Below are positions 1 through 10,568 of a DNA stretch of 64,000 nt, piece by piece; position 1 is the first letter of the stretch; every line of letters begins with the position of its first letter. Made by a program: the position numbers and the translations under genes. The stretch lies in the NCBI GenBank assembly GCA_964538065.1, contig CAZIDG010000005.1, positions 1 through 64,000 of the forward strand, written 5' to 3'. This DNA is from G963664225 sp964538065 (GTDB taxonomy: Bacteria; Verrucomicrobiota; Verrucomicrobiia; Limisphaerales; UBA1319). The notes beneath the pieces are model-generated. The model was not told where the DNA came from, did not search any database, and was given only the letters and a program-made list of their open reading frames with translations.

Positions 1-2217
1 TTCACAAGCACGGAGTTTGTGGAGAATCCCGCCACGGTTATCGGGAAAAACGAATATTGGCTGGTCTGGCTGCCCAAGACGCATCCAGATTACTTCGTCC
101 GAACCCTTCACCGGATGGAAGGAGGGCATGCATTCCTCATCAAGCTGCCCGAGAATGCCGCTCCCATGACCCTGTCCATCAAGGGCACACCTGCCCTGCC
201 CACGACGGACATCGCCCCCAACACCCTCAACTTGATCGGTCTGCCGATTCGGGACGATGTGCCCCCTACTTTTGCCGAGTTTTTCCAGAGCACGCCTGAA
301 GTCGCATCAGCACCCGGCTTGAACAGCGGCATTTTTTCGGTGGGGCCTGATGGCAAGGAAATCCAGATCCGCCAGACAGCGCGCACCCGTGTTGTGCCAG
401 GCAACGGATACTGGGTCAAATTTGGTTCCTACGTGAAGGCCTCCATGCCTTTGGAAATGACCGGCGCATTCCAGGCCACGGGCACGCTGGATTTTGCCAG
501 CGATCTGAAGGAGCTGTCCTTTACGCTGCGCAATCTCTCATCCTCCAATTCAATGTCGTTTTCCCTGACGCCACGTTCCTCCGAAATGGCGCCTCCGGAC
601 CAGCCCGAGGTGGCTGGCGAGGTCCCCCTCTCCATTTTTGAATCGGTGCTTGAGGAAAACCGCTTTGGATGGGTGGATTTTACATCGTCCATCCAATTCA
701 CCCTTGCGGCTGGCGAGCAACGCGAAGTCCGCCTGGCCATCCGGCGCTCAGCATTACAGCCTTACCATGCTGTGGGTTCACACGGTGCAGCGTATCAAAG
801 CCTGCTTGAAATCGTCGAATTTAACCATGGATACCGGGTGTTTCTCCCTGTCGTCGCCGAAAGCGACTCCGTTCAGCGCCAGCGCATGTCCACTCTCGCG
901 TCCGAGCTGCCATTGTACAATCCCTACCAGGGCCTTTGGGTCGGAGAAGCCACCATCAACAAAGTCAGCCGTACCGCCTCGGGCACCAATGTCACCTGGG
1001 ATCCCAAGGCACCATTGCCGGTGGCCAGTGCCATGGAATATCGGTTGATGGTTCATGTCGACGCCCAGGGACAGGGGCGGTTGCTCCAAAAGGTGGTATT
1101 GGCATCGGATGCAAGCGACACCAATCAACCCACCAAACTGTACAGGAGTGAAAAAAATGTGCCCGGCACCTCCAGAATCCTCTCGCGTGTCAGCACGGTG
1201 GCCTTTCCAACCATGGATCCCGTCGCGCTCAGCGGTGTTTTTGGCAACGGGCTCACAGCCAGGGTCCATCTGGATTATGACGATCCCGTGAATCCCTTTA
1301 AGCACGCGTTTCATCCCGACCACAACAATCTGGATGAAGAATATGCCCAGAAGCTGGCGGCGGGAATCGAGTCCTTCACGGTGGACCGGGATGTCTTGTT
1401 TGATTTCGCGGTCGTGCAACAATCGGATGATGGCAAGTATCTGCCTCCCGGACCCGTCATGGAATTCGCGGGCGCCAGCCCGTCCATGACGATGGATGCC
1501 ATGACCTTCGGCGGCGATTGTGGGCTCATGGCCTGGTTGCGTGTCGAGAACCCCTGTCAAACCAACATACCGATCTTTGAACTGGGCAATACGGGCCAAA
1601 AGGACACCGTATCGCTCTATTTCGACGGAACCTCCGGCCAGATGGCATTCCAGGTTGTGCGGGATGGAGTGATCAGCAAAATCATCACCACCAACACATT
1701 CCCATCCAACACGTGGATACATGTGAGCGCGATGAATAATGGCCAGGGCAAGGGAATGATTTACTGGAACGGGGTGCTCCAGGCCTCAGGCGCGATGGAT
1801 CCCCCGGCCACCCTCGCACGCACGAACAACTATGTGGGGCGCAACAGCGCCACACCTCCCGCCTATCTGCGCGGGCGGATCTATGACATCGTGGTATGGG
1901 ACGATCTCAGGACCGAATCCGAAATTCAGGCCGACATGGTTCTCTCCATCGGCGACGACGATGATTGGATGGTGGCCTATTTCAAGGGTAACGATGGCCA
2001 GGGCAACGCCCTGAGCGACGTCAGTGGCAACAAACACACGGCGGTGCTCACAGGGGTGCAGTGGGATCGCTCCGAAATGGCCCCAACCCCCTTCTGGGGC
2101 ATTGGCGAATGCTCGGGCCGATATCGTGAAACCATCTCAGGATTGCGCCCTCAACCGCTGATCATCGAGGGCTCCTTCAAACTTGAACGCATCAATCGGG
2201 ATGCCGTCATTTACTAA
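1..2217 (+). CDS. Secreted LamG-domain protein, 5' end cut by window edge
   Basis: The frame is open from base 1 (FTSTEF precedes a GTG at 19), so the gene very probably starts outside the window and its signal peptide is not visible. The first ~300 visible residues are beta-rich with no family I recognise. Residues ~480-650 look like a LamG/concanavalin-like jelly roll: a hydrophobic strand MAWLRVENP, then WIHVSAMNN, GMIYWNGVLQASG, RIYDIVVWDDLRTESEIQ, and a final strand with MVAYFKGNDGQG. Such domains usually bind sugars or proteins outside the cell. It is followed 74 bases later by the collar-domain gene on the same strand, then by two more secreted-protein genes, suggesting one transcript. 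Specific function is unknown. Confidence 0.72.
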   Translation, partial: FTSTEFVENPATVIGKNEYWLVWLPKTHPDYFVRTLHRMEGGHAFLIKLPENAAPMTLSIKGTPALPTTDIAPNTLNLIGLPIRDDVPPTFAEFFQSTPEVASAPGLNSGIFSVGPDGKEIQIRQTARTRVVPGNGYWVKFGSYVKASMPLEMTGAFQATGTLDFASDLKELSFTLRNLSSSNSMSFSLTPRSSEMAPPDQPEVAGEVPLSIFESVLEENRFGWVDFTSSIQFTLAAGEQREVRLAIRRSALQPYHAVGSHGAAYQSLLEIVEFNHGYRVFLPVVAESDSVQRQRMSTLASELPLYNPYQGLWVGEATINKVSRTASGTNVTWDPKAPLPVASAMEYRLMVHVDAQGQGRLLQKVVLASDASDTNQPTKLYRSEKNVPGTSRILSRVSTVAFPTMDPVALSGVFGNGLTARVHLDYDDPVNPFKHAFHPDHNNLDEEYAQKLAAGIESFTVDRDVLFDFAVVQQSDDGKYLPPGPVMEFAGASPSMTMDAMTFGGDCGLMAWLRVENPCQTNIPIFELGNTGQKDTVSLYFDGTSGQMAFQVVRDGVISKIITTNTFPSNTWIHVSAMNNGQGKGMIYWNGVLQASGAMDPPATLARTNNYVGRNSATPPAYLRGRIYDIVVWDDLRTESEIQADMVLSIGDDDDWMVAYFKGNDGQGNALSDVSGNKHTAVLTGVQWDRSEMAPTPFWGIGECSGRYRETISGLRPQPLIIEGSFKLERINRDAVIY

Positions 2218-2291
2218 CCACCATCGATTTGGACAACCTAATGAGACATTTCATCATGACCGCAACAATCTCCACCATTTACCAAAACACG

Positions 2292-3266
2292 ATGAAGATC
2301 ACCAAGTTATTCCCAGTGTTGCTGCTGGCTCTGAGCGCCCTTTGGTGCCAGGCTCAGGACGCGGTTCCAGCCCTCATCAATTATCAGGGCAAACTCCTCG
2401 ACGGCGCCGGCAAAACGGTCCCCAATGGCAATTATGAAATTGAGTTCCGCATCTGGTCGGCAGGCACAGGCGGATCGTTGATCTGGGGCCGTTCCTTCCC
2501 AGTCAATGTCATGGATGGTGTGTTTAACGTGGTCCTGGGCGACAGCGGTTCCGCCCTCAATGGAACGACGCAGGTGGCCGAAATTCGCCAGGCCTTCAAG
2601 GACCGCGAACGTTATTTGGGCATTACGATTACGAAGGATAATACCGGGGCGCCAGTCGCCAATCCCCAGGAAATCGTCCCACGGCAGCAGTTCCTCAGTG
2701 CTCCGTTTGCCTTGACGGCCAAGGACGCCTCCTCCCTTGGCGGTGTCGCCCCCGCCGAATACGCCCGCGTCGGCGCCAATTCCACTCTGACGGCGGATAC
2801 CGTGACGGTGAGGACCAACCTTAACGTGACCGGGACTTTTTCAGCCAGCAACACCGTGGGCGGTGGCATGGTGCCCGTGGGCGGCATCATCATGTGGTCC
2901 GGTTCCATCACGGCCGTGCCCAAGGGCTGGGCCCTGTGCAATGGGCAAAACGGCACCCCCGACCTGCGCAACCGGTTCATCATGGGCTGGGGCGACAAAG
3001 GTGTGGGCACCACGGGCGGACAAGCCATGCAGACCCTCAACGTGGATAACATGCCGCCACACGCACACGACTATACAGATGCATACTATGCCGAAGTCGA
3101 TGGCAACGACACGTCGCATCCCAATGTTGCGGGCAGCGATGAAGGCCATGACAACGACAATCGCCCCTTCACCATGGGCCGCACCACAGCCAAAACCGGC
3201 GGCGGGCAGGCTTTTTCGGTCGTGCCGCCATTTTACACCCTGGCATTCATCCAGCGGATTCAATAA
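2292..3266 (+). CDS. Secreted protein with phage-tail-collar domain
   Basis: 324 residues from the ATG at 2292. That start gives a clean signal peptide (MKITKLF, then a Leu/Ala core ending WCQAQ); an in-frame ATG at 2229 would add 21 residues ahead of it and is less likely. Residues ~30-150 form a module often seen in secreted bacterial proteins (INYQGKLLD, then GGSLIWG, then GVFNVVLGD). After a short repetitive linker (LNVTGTFSASNT) the last ~115 residues match the phage tail collar family: VPVGGIIMWSG, PKGWALCNGQNGTPDLRNRF, MPPHAHDY, and a C-terminal VVPPFYTLAFIQRI. The His- and Asp-rich stretch may bind metal. No phage structural genes are nearby, so this is a cell-encoded secreted fibre-like protein rather than a prophage remnant. 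It probably trimerises; its partner may be one of the giant proteins on either side. Confidence 0.8.
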   Translation: MKITKLFPVLLLALSALWCQAQDAVPALINYQGKLLDGAGKTVPNGNYEIEFRIWSAGTGGSLIWGRSFPVNVMDGVFNVVLGDSGSALNGTTQVAEIRQAFKDRERYLGITITKDNTGAPVANPQEIVPRQQFLSAPFALTAKDASSLGGVAPAEYARVGANSTLTADTVTVRTNLNVTGTFSASNTVGGGMVPVGGIIMWSGSITAVPKGWALCNGQNGTPDLRNRFIMGWGDKGVGTTGGQAMQTLNVDNMPPHAHDYTDAYYAEVDGNDTSHPNVAGSDEGHDNDNRPFTMGRTTAKTGGGQAFSVVPPFYTLAFIQRIQ

Positions 3267-3332
3267 CACGGCGATTCTGCCGCGTGGGATGGATATTGAA
3301 CAGGCTCCAACTGCCACTCATTACCAGGGATT

Positions 3333-6300
3333 ATGAATCGAACCAGAATAATGACCTGCCTCGTCATGCTGATGGCAGCCATGACGAGTGCCCTCCGGGC
3401 GACCGATTATGAGGTGCGGGCGGAGTATGAAAACCGCTGGATGCGACCGCCGTTATCGGCCGGCTACACGAACGCGGGTGCCGGAGCCATCTACGGCGGT
3501 CACGCCGGAACCTACCGTCTGCCGGGCACCACCGGCACGGCCGTTGTGCCTGCCACCCCCAATGGCGCCTTCCAATTGGCGCAATCCTCCTTTGGCCAAC
3601 CCTTTGAAGGCAGGAAACCCGATTTTCAGCTGGGCCAGATCGTCGAGGCGCCCCCGGGCGTCAACACCAACGTGGCGCCCTCCATCTCGCCTGCCACAAC
3701 CGCCTTTTATGTCCCGTCCCGGCAGATTGTGATCGCTGCAGATGGCGGGCTGGTCCGTGTGGGGTGGAAAATGCTGGATGGCACAACCCAGGAACGGGTT
3801 TATCTTATTTCGGCGGTGCCGTACAAGCGACCTGCCCGCATCTTCTGGACCGAGGAGCCATACAACGCACCAACGGTGAGCCTGCGTGACAAACATGTCC
3901 TCCTCCACTACAACACGGTCATTGGTCCGCCTGAAGTGGATCCCGCAAGCACGAACCAGATTCTTCAGGAATACTCCCGTGGGGTGTGGGTGGATGATCA
4001 GCATATCCTTCATGCCAAGCAAATCACCGGCATGGTGATCATGGAATTTTTCGAAACCGGAAGCACCAACAAGCAGGTGGGTTGGGAAATTGTCGAGGCA
4101 ACACAGCCCCAGGTGATTCAACAAAACGCGGCGATTGGCTCGCGCCTGATGCCGCTGGAAACCTACTATGGTGAAAGCGGTTTGATTGCAGACATCCGCA
4201 AGGGCATGTCCACGCTTGTCTACCAGCATGCGACCTCGACTCCCGATGGTCCCAAAAACGGGTGGATCTTTGCCATCGGCAAATCATCCGACGCGCCTTA
4301 CCAGTTGGAGATTTACTGGAAACACAAGGGCATCATGGACGTGGAGTGGCCCTTTGAACTGGATTGGTATTCCACGGACTGGCCCGCGGATGAATTGACG
4401 CAACTCTATGTGCGGGGTGGCAGCACCACGACCAACGCACAGGTTACCATTCCTGTGGATCTGTCCGCGCAGCTTGAGAATTTCCAGGAGCCAGCCCAGC
4501 ACGCTATCCTAGCCAACAACGATCAAGGTCAGCGATTGTTCTATACCAAGGGGCCAGGCCGCTCATTGTTGCGCTACACCGCCAATGATAACGTCTGGTT
4601 CCAGGTCATTCGTTCAGTGGACCACGCAGATGCCAATTTATTCAATCAGACACCCCTGCCCTGGACCATCGGTCGTGAAATTCGTCCTGCCCGTGTGGTG
4701 ACAGCATTGCCGTGTGATGGGGTCAACACCGCCTTTGCCCTGACGGCCCCCAGCGCCACGGCACTATCGCTCGAAGCGTGGATCCAGCCGCAAACCAACA
4801 AGGCGGTGAACCTGGCCCTCAAGCATGCGACGGGAAATCCCAGCCAGCGGCACATGCAATTGTGCATCAACACCAACAGCCATTTTGAAGTCACCGTCTG
4901 GAACGGTTCCACTCCCACAAGGCTTGTTGGCAAGTCCTATATCGGCACCGGCCTTTGGTATCACGTCGCCGTCACCATATCCGCCAACGGTCCCATGCGC
5001 CTGTTTGTCAACGGGGTGGAAGATGCCGATGCCGTCGCGACCACCTGCACCATGGGCGGGCAGTTCCTCTTTGCGGGAGCAGTTCAAGGGGACAATGGCA
5101 GAGCCTGCAAGGGCATGCTCACAGATCTGCGGATCTGGTCTCGACTCCTTCCCCCATCAGACATTGTCGCCAACATCAACTCGCGTTTGCTGGGATATCC
5201 CACCGGCCTGTACGCTTACTTCAATTTTGAAGCCGGCGATGCGTCAACGGTGGTCAACAAAATCACCGGCACACCTGCAACCGTCACCGGTGGATGGTCT
5301 CCTGCCCCCATCCAATGGAGCATGGACATGAGCCAGTGGGGTCAACAACCGGCCTACATCCATGCAGATGAAGGCAACCGATACAATTACCAGTTCTATA
5401 CATACCCCCAGACCAACTCGACGGTTTTCCCCGTCAATACGGGGATATTGGAAACATGGTGGTCCGTGCGGTACCAGCAGACTGGCATGCCTGTGGGGGT
5501 GTTTTGGCCCGCCTTGGTGGTCCGCTACACGAACACTTGGGATCTGGCATCCACGGAATTAGTCATTGCAGGACAAAACAGCGACCCTGCAGGTCAATTG
5601 TCCGAAGACATGGTCAATCCCTCCATCTATCTCCAAAATGACGCTGGCTCCCCGGGGTTTAACCCAAACGAGGAACACGCCCTGATCCTGGCCGACAAGG
5701 TCTATGCGTTGCGGGATGATCTGAATTCCGCAACCACATCCTCGCCATACGTGTTGGTGCAGTACACCCAGTCTGGCACGGGCATCCCGGGCATGAAGAC
5801 GTATCATGTCGTGGAAACCAATGCCACCTATGGTTTCTCGCAGGCCATTACAGCCGGAACCCTGCTGCAACCCCCCATGCCTTTGACGATGCTGCCACTG
5901 TGCGACCAATCGGCCGTTGTCACCGGTCCGGTGTGGCGTGACCGCAAGCTTGGTTTTTGGGCCATGGCAGCAGGTGCAGACGGTGTAAGCCCCACGAACA
6001 TCGTCCTTCGTTACTTTTACCCCGTGCAAAACGGCTTCTATTTCCCAGGCGAGGAAATCCAACCTGCGCCGGGCACTGAGGTGCCCTGGCTGAGCCGCAA
6101 TGGTTCCCATGGGACGCCCATCGATTATGTGTATAAAGTGACCTGGCCACAGGGTATCCCCACGCTGCACATTGGCGAAACGCTCGTGGACGCAAAACGC
6201 TACATGCCTGCCATCCGTGGTCAAAAGAGCGTCAAGATCATCTACCAGCAGACAAGCCTGAACAAGGCGGATTCCGTGAGCGTCACCCTCCTGGATCCCA

Positions 6301-9300
6301 CGCGGGAACGATCCGTCAGCCTGAGTTACCTCCCCTCGAGCATTCCGACCGAAACGGTGCGAGGCAAAATGTATTTCCCCACTCTTCCGCCCCACCTGCG
6401 CAATCGTCTCTATTATGATTCGGATGCCAAATTGTTGAAACTCGTGGGCCAATATATCGTGCCCGCTGCGGGTGAAGCATATTTGGAATTGAATGTTCTG
6501 AACGATTCAGACCGGACCCAGGTATCCGCCTTGAGCACGGATCAAAACTGGCAATCCGCCATAGCCAAGCTCGCCAATACCGTCCTGGCCATCACTGAAG
6601 ACAACATGGCCTTCGATTCCCTGGCATTGTCAGCCGCCCTGGCCAGCGGGACGGGCTACGTGACCATCGCGTTTAACAGCAGCACCAACCTTTGTGAGGA
6701 AGCCGACCCGATCAGTCTGGCCATCATCAAGGTCGATGCCTCCCTGTACCGGGGCGAGATCAAGGTGATCGAATCGGACAACCCCCTGGATGAGTACCTG
6801 ACCCTTCAGCACAGCAGTGATTTTGCAGGACACCCTGAAAGCTACGAGTTCGAATGGCGCACGCTCCCTCCCGACGTGAGCGGCATGCCCCCTGAAAGCG
6901 ATCCACTGACGTGGACGCTCTATGCGTCCGGCATCAATCTCCCCCGGGTCGTTTTGGGAGGTCCCGGTCTCATGACATTGTCAGACAACTATTTCATCTG
7001 CCGCTACAGGCCCCTGACCACCAACGGCCCCACAGGCACCACCTGGAGCGAGTGGACCGATCCCATGCTGGCTGAAGGATGGATCAAGCGCGCCCTCAAT
7101 GGCATTAATCCCTTTGAACAGCGCATCTCCAACCTCCAGGACAACGAGGTCAACACGGTGGTCAGCATGATCAGCCAGGCCGGTCCTCGATGGGTGGGCG
7201 ATATCGCCTTGAATCTGAATAACATCAATGAGCATGGCCTGATCGAGATTTACGAAACCATTCTCAAGCGTGGCAAGATGCTCAGCATCAATTCGGGCTA
7301 CAATTACAGCCCTGCCAACGATGCCCTGCTGCTGGCTGCCGGCCGCATTCATGACCTTTACATGATCCTGGGCAACGAGGCCTACGCGGATGCCAGCGAT
7401 CCCACGATCTCCTTCAGCACGGCCGATTGCGAGATCTACGGGTCGGAATGGACCTCAATCTTTTGCTTCATGAACCAGGTGCCCACGTTGCTGGAAGAGG
7501 AACTGGCCCTTTTGCGTGGTCGCGACGATTCCCTCCTTCCCAGCATCCACACCTACCCGGTCTACAACCGGCTCATCTGGAATTTCACCCACGGCATGAA
7601 CGGTGGTGAGTCCGCCTATGCGCTGAACTACTCCGTTCGCAATGAAAATGGGGATGCCGATGGAGTCATCAACGAAGAAGATGCCAAGAAACTCTATCCG
7701 CAGGGCCATGGTGATGCCTGGGGTCATTACCTCACGGCCATCAAGGGTTACTACGATCTTCTTGCCAACACCAACTTCACCTGGATCCCGCGCATCGAGA
7801 GCACCCTCGTGGGCGGTGTCCCTGTAAGTGTCGATTATTACGACGAGCGCAAATTCGCCGAAGCCGCAGCCGCCCGTGCCCGCACCGGCGTCGAAATCGT
7901 CGGTCTGACTCATCGCAGTGTCTATACCGAATCCACTCAGAACACCAGCGACAGTTTCCAGGATGCGCGCACCGACCGCGCCTGGGGTGTGGCAGACTGG
8001 GGATCGCGCGTGGGCCAGGCCGCGCTCTTTGACTGGGTTGTCGCCAATTCCCTGTTGCCGGACAAGGATACCAACTCCGAGCATGTTGGCATCCAGATCA
8101 TCGATCGCACGACCGTCACCGAGTTGAAGGAGGTCGTCACTTCCATGACGGATCTGCAGACACGCATGGACCATGCCGACAAAGGCTTTAACCCCCTCGG
8201 TTTGGACAAGAACGCTGTGCCGTTCGACCTGGATCCCCTGCAGCTTGACGCGGGCAAAACGCATTTTGAGCAATTGTATGACAGGGCCATGGTCATGCTG
8301 AACAACGCCGTCCAGGTCTTTGAACGGGCCCAGAACAGCTCGCAGTTGATTCGTCGGCAAAACGACTCGCTGGAGGAGCTCCAGACCGCTGTTGCGGACA
8401 GCGAAAGCGATTACAACAACCAGTTGATTGAAATCTTTGGGTATCCCTATTCAGACGATATTGGGGCGGGCAAAACCTACCCTCAGGACTACGATGGCCC
8501 CGATCTATACCACTTCCAATACGTGGATGTGTATAATCTCCTGGGATTGGCAGTGCCCAAGCAGGGAACCAACCTGTCGCTGACTGTCTATAACTACAGG
8601 TACTCGGAAACCAACATGACCTTTGGCAGCGATACGACCGGCACCATCAGCACCAATACGGTGATCGATCTGGATTTCTATGTTGCCGCCAACGGCCTCA
8701 TGGTCAAGCCTCCCACCTGGACAGGAGCCCGGCGTGCGCAGGGCGAGGTCCAACTTGCCTACTCCGACTTCGTCCTCGCCTGGTATGACTTGAACAAGGC
8801 CCTGGTCGAACACAATGCCATCCTGGGCAGCATCAGTTCGGACTACAAGCGCCTGGATGCCCGCATGGATGCCTACAAGGACGGAAATGATATCCGCAGC
8901 AACTACGGCTACGTCATCGCGGGAGCCGAAGTAACCAGCAAGCTGGCCACCGCAGCGAAGGGTTACCTCGAAGATTCCCGCGATCTGCTCCTTGCCGCGT
9001 TGTCGATTCCCAAGGAATCCATTCCTCAAAGCATCATCGCAGGTCTCGCAGCCGGGGGTGATACATTGGCCCCTGCCCGCGGTGCGATCAAGGCTGCCGA
9101 ACAGGGGGTGGTCGCCAGCTTCGGCACATTGACCAAAATTGCCACCGGCGTGGCAGTGGCGGCCGAAATCACCAAGGCGGTTGCTGAAAGCACGCGGGAT
9201 GGGAAGCTGCGCCATCTGGAGCAGGACGTGGACATCCTCAATCTGCGACTGGCGTTGGACAACTCCCTGCGCGCGCAGGAAAGCAAGCAAATCGAGGTGC

Positions 9301-10547
9301 AGAGCCTCATCGAGCGCCTCTCCCAGGCTCAGGAGCGCTATCGCATGGCCCTGGCAAAAGGTGAACGCCTGATCGCTGAACGGACCTCCTTCCGCGCGCA
9401 GACCGCCACCGCCATCCAGGCCGATCGCTATGCCGACATGACCTTCCGAATCTTCCGCAACGACGCCCTGGGCAAGTACAAAACGTCCTTTGATCTGGCT
9501 GCGCGTTACGTGTACCTGGCTGCCAAGGCCTATGCGTATGAAACGGGCCAGTGGGGCATGGCCACCAATTCCAGCTCCTCGTTCCTGGCCGACATTGTGC
9601 ACACTCGCAGCCTGGGGCGCATCCAGGACGGCGTGCCCCTTACCGGTGGCGTAACCGGTGATCCCGGTCTGGCGGACGTCATGGCCCGCATGAAAGCCAA
9701 TTGGGATGTCTTGAAAGGCCGGTTGGGCTTCAACAACCCGGCCCGGGAGACCAGCCGGTTCTCCCTGCGCTCCGAGCTGTTCCGCATCGGCAGTCCGGAA
9801 GACGCCGCTGCCCGGGCCGCAAGCGATGAGACCTGGAGACACACCCTGTGGAGTTACAAGGTGGATGACCTGTCGGAGCTGTCCGAGTTCCGCCGGTATT
9901 GTCTGCCGTTCAGTTCAATGAACACTCGTGAGCCCGCTTTGGTCATTCCTTTCTCGACCACCATCGAAACGCGCAAGAACTTCTTTGGCTGGGACCTTGC
10001 CGGGGGCGATCACGCCTATGATTCCACCCATTTCGCCACCAAGATCCGATCTGTGGGCGTGTGGTTCAGCAATTTCAACACGGCATTCGGAGGCGGCTTG
10101 GGCTTCACCCCCCGCGTGTTCCTGATTCCGGCTGGCAACGACATCCAGCGCGAACCGGGTGACGACACCGGGTCCGCGCGCGTCTGGCGTGTTGTGGACC
10201 AGGCATTGCCCGTGCCTTATAACATTGAGACGGGCCAGCTCAACGATCCGGATTGGCAGCCGATCATCGATGGCCTGAGCGAGGGTTTTGCCACCATCCG
10301 CAAATACCCCTCCCTGCGCGCCTATCATGACAGTGGCGAGTTTTCAGCCAGCGAAATGTGCTCGGACTCGCGCCTCATCGGGCGTTCGGTTTGGAACACA
10401 CGGTGGGTGCTTATCATCCCGGCAAGCACTTTGCACAGCGACACCGAACACGCTCTCGAGTGGTTCATCAACGGCGTCGCTGGTGATGGAAATGGAGTGA
10501 AGGACATCAAAATCCTGTTCCAGACGTATTCCTATTCTGGCAACTAA
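3333..10547 (+). CDS. Giant secreted LamG and alpha-helical protein (2404 aa)
   Basis: Begins with a signal peptide (MNRTRIMTCLVMLMAAMTSA, cleaved near LRA). Residues ~455-655 contain a LamG/concanavalin fold (LSLEAWIQPQTN, WYHVAVTISANGPMRLFVNG, LTDLRIWSRLL, LYAYFNFEAGD). The middle is mixed beta and helix of unknown family and includes an EF-hand/dockerin-like loop near residue 1440 (DADGVINEEDAKKL). The last third is mostly helical: long heptad-like stretches around 1680-1720 and 1960-2030 flank a small-residue-rich hydrophobic stretch at ~1876-1957. The C-terminus (~2100-2404) is again globular. The gene sits 66 bases after the collar gene and 21 bases before the next, so co-transcription is likely. 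I recognise no full-length family. A toxin-like or surface-layer-like role is speculative. Confidence 0.8.
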   Translation: MNRTRIMTCLVMLMAAMTSALRATDYEVRAEYENRWMRPPLSAGYTNAGAGAIYGGHAGTYRLPGTTGTAVVPATPNGAFQLAQSSFGQPFEGRKPDFQLGQIVEAPPGVNTNVAPSISPATTAFYVPSRQIVIAADGGLVRVGWKMLDGTTQERVYLISAVPYKRPARIFWTEEPYNAPTVSLRDKHVLLHYNTVIGPPEVDPASTNQILQEYSRGVWVDDQHILHAKQITGMVIMEFFETGSTNKQVGWEIVEATQPQVIQQNAAIGSRLMPLETYYGESGLIADIRKGMSTLVYQHATSTPDGPKNGWIFAIGKSSDAPYQLEIYWKHKGIMDVEWPFELDWYSTDWPADELTQLYVRGGSTTTNAQVTIPVDLSAQLENFQEPAQHAILANNDQGQRLFYTKGPGRSLLRYTANDNVWFQVIRSVDHADANLFNQTPLPWTIGREIRPARVVTALPCDGVNTAFALTAPSATALSLEAWIQPQTNKAVNLALKHATGNPSQRHMQLCINTNSHFEVTVWNGSTPTRLVGKSYIGTGLWYHVAVTISANGPMRLFVNGVEDADAVATTCTMGGQFLFAGAVQGDNGRACKGMLTDLRIWSRLLPPSDIVANINSRLLGYPTGLYAYFNFEAGDASTVVNKITGTPATVTGGWSPAPIQWSMDMSQWGQQPAYIHADEGNRYNYQFYTYPQTNSTVFPVNTGILETWWSVRYQQTGMPVGVFWPALVVRYTNTWDLASTELVIAGQNSDPAGQLSEDMVNPSIYLQNDAGSPGFNPNEEHALILADKVYALRDDLNSATTSSPYVLVQYTQSGTGIPGMKTYHVVETNATYGFSQAITAGTLLQPPMPLTMLPLCDQSAVVTGPVWRDRKLGFWAMAAGADGVSPTNIVLRYFYPVQNGFYFPGEEIQPAPGTEVPWLSRNGSHGTPIDYVYKVTWPQGIPTLHIGETLVDAKRYMPAIRGQKSVKIIYQQTSLNKADSVSVTLLDPTRERSVSLSYLPSSIPTETVRGKMYFPTLPPHLRNRLYYDSDAKLLKLVGQYIVPAAGEAYLELNVLNDSDRTQVSALSTDQNWQSAIAKLANTVLAITEDNMAFDSLALSAALASGTGYVTIAFNSSTNLCEEADPISLAIIKVDASLYRGEIKVIESDNPLDEYLTLQHSSDFAGHPESYEFEWRTLPPDVSGMPPESDPLTWTLYASGINLPRVVLGGPGLMTLSDNYFICRYRPLTTNGPTGTTWSEWTDPMLAEGWIKRALNGINPFEQRISNLQDNEVNTVVSMISQAGPRWVGDIALNLNNINEHGLIEIYETILKRGKMLSINSGYNYSPANDALLLAAGRIHDLYMILGNEAYADASDPTISFSTADCEIYGSEWTSIFCFMNQVPTLLEEELALLRGRDDSLLPSIHTYPVYNRLIWNFTHGMNGGESAYALNYSVRNENGDADGVINEEDAKKLYPQGHGDAWGHYLTAIKGYYDLLANTNFTWIPRIESTLVGGVPVSVDYYDERKFAEAAAARARTGVEIVGLTHRSVYTESTQNTSDSFQDARTDRAWGVADWGSRVGQAALFDWVVANSLLPDKDTNSEHVGIQIIDRTTVTELKEVVTSMTDLQTRMDHADKGFNPLGLDKNAVPFDLDPLQLDAGKTHFEQLYDRAMVMLNNAVQVFERAQNSSQLIRRQNDSLEELQTAVADSESDYNNQLIEIFGYPYSDDIGAGKTYPQDYDGPDLYHFQYVDVYNLLGLAVPKQGTNLSLTVYNYRYSETNMTFGSDTTGTISTNTVIDLDFYVAANGLMVKPPTWTGARRAQGEVQLAYSDFVLAWYDLNKALVEHNAILGSISSDYKRLDARMDAYKDGNDIRSNYGYVIAGAEVTSKLATAAKGYLEDSRDLLLAALSIPKESIPQSIIAGLAAGGDTLAPARGAIKAAEQGVVASFGTLTKIATGVAVAAEITKAVAESTRDGKLRHLEQDVDILNLRLALDNSLRAQESKQIEVQSLIERLSQAQERYRMALAKGERLIAERTSFRAQTATAIQADRYADMTFRIFRNDALGKYKTSFDLAARYVYLAAKAYAYETGQWGMATNSSSSFLADIVHTRSLGRIQDGVPLTGGVTGDPGLADVMARMKANWDVLKGRLGFNNPARETSRFSLRSELFRIGSPEDAAARAASDETWRHTLWSYKVDDLSELSEFRRYCLPFSSMNTREPALVIPFSTTIETRKNFFGWDLAGGDHAYDSTHFATKIRSVGVWFSNFNTAFGGGLGFTPRVFLIPAGNDIQREPGDDTGSARVWRVVDQALPVPYNIETGQLNDPDWQPIIDGLSEGFATIRKYPSLRAYHDSGEFSASEMCSDSRLIGRSVWNTRWVLIIPASTLHSDTEHALEWFINGVAGDGNGVKDIKILFQTYSYSGN

Positions 10548-10568
10548 CAATTGGCTATCCCATTGGAC

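Noticed and set aside
2292..3266. Prophage remnant
   Set aside because: Only one phage-like domain, with its own signal peptide and no other phage genes.
8505..9842. Long minus-strand open frame opposite the giant protein gene
   Set aside because: It is antisense to a gene with a signal peptide and clear domains, and its own sequence lacks any recognisable motif. High GC makes long shadow frames common.
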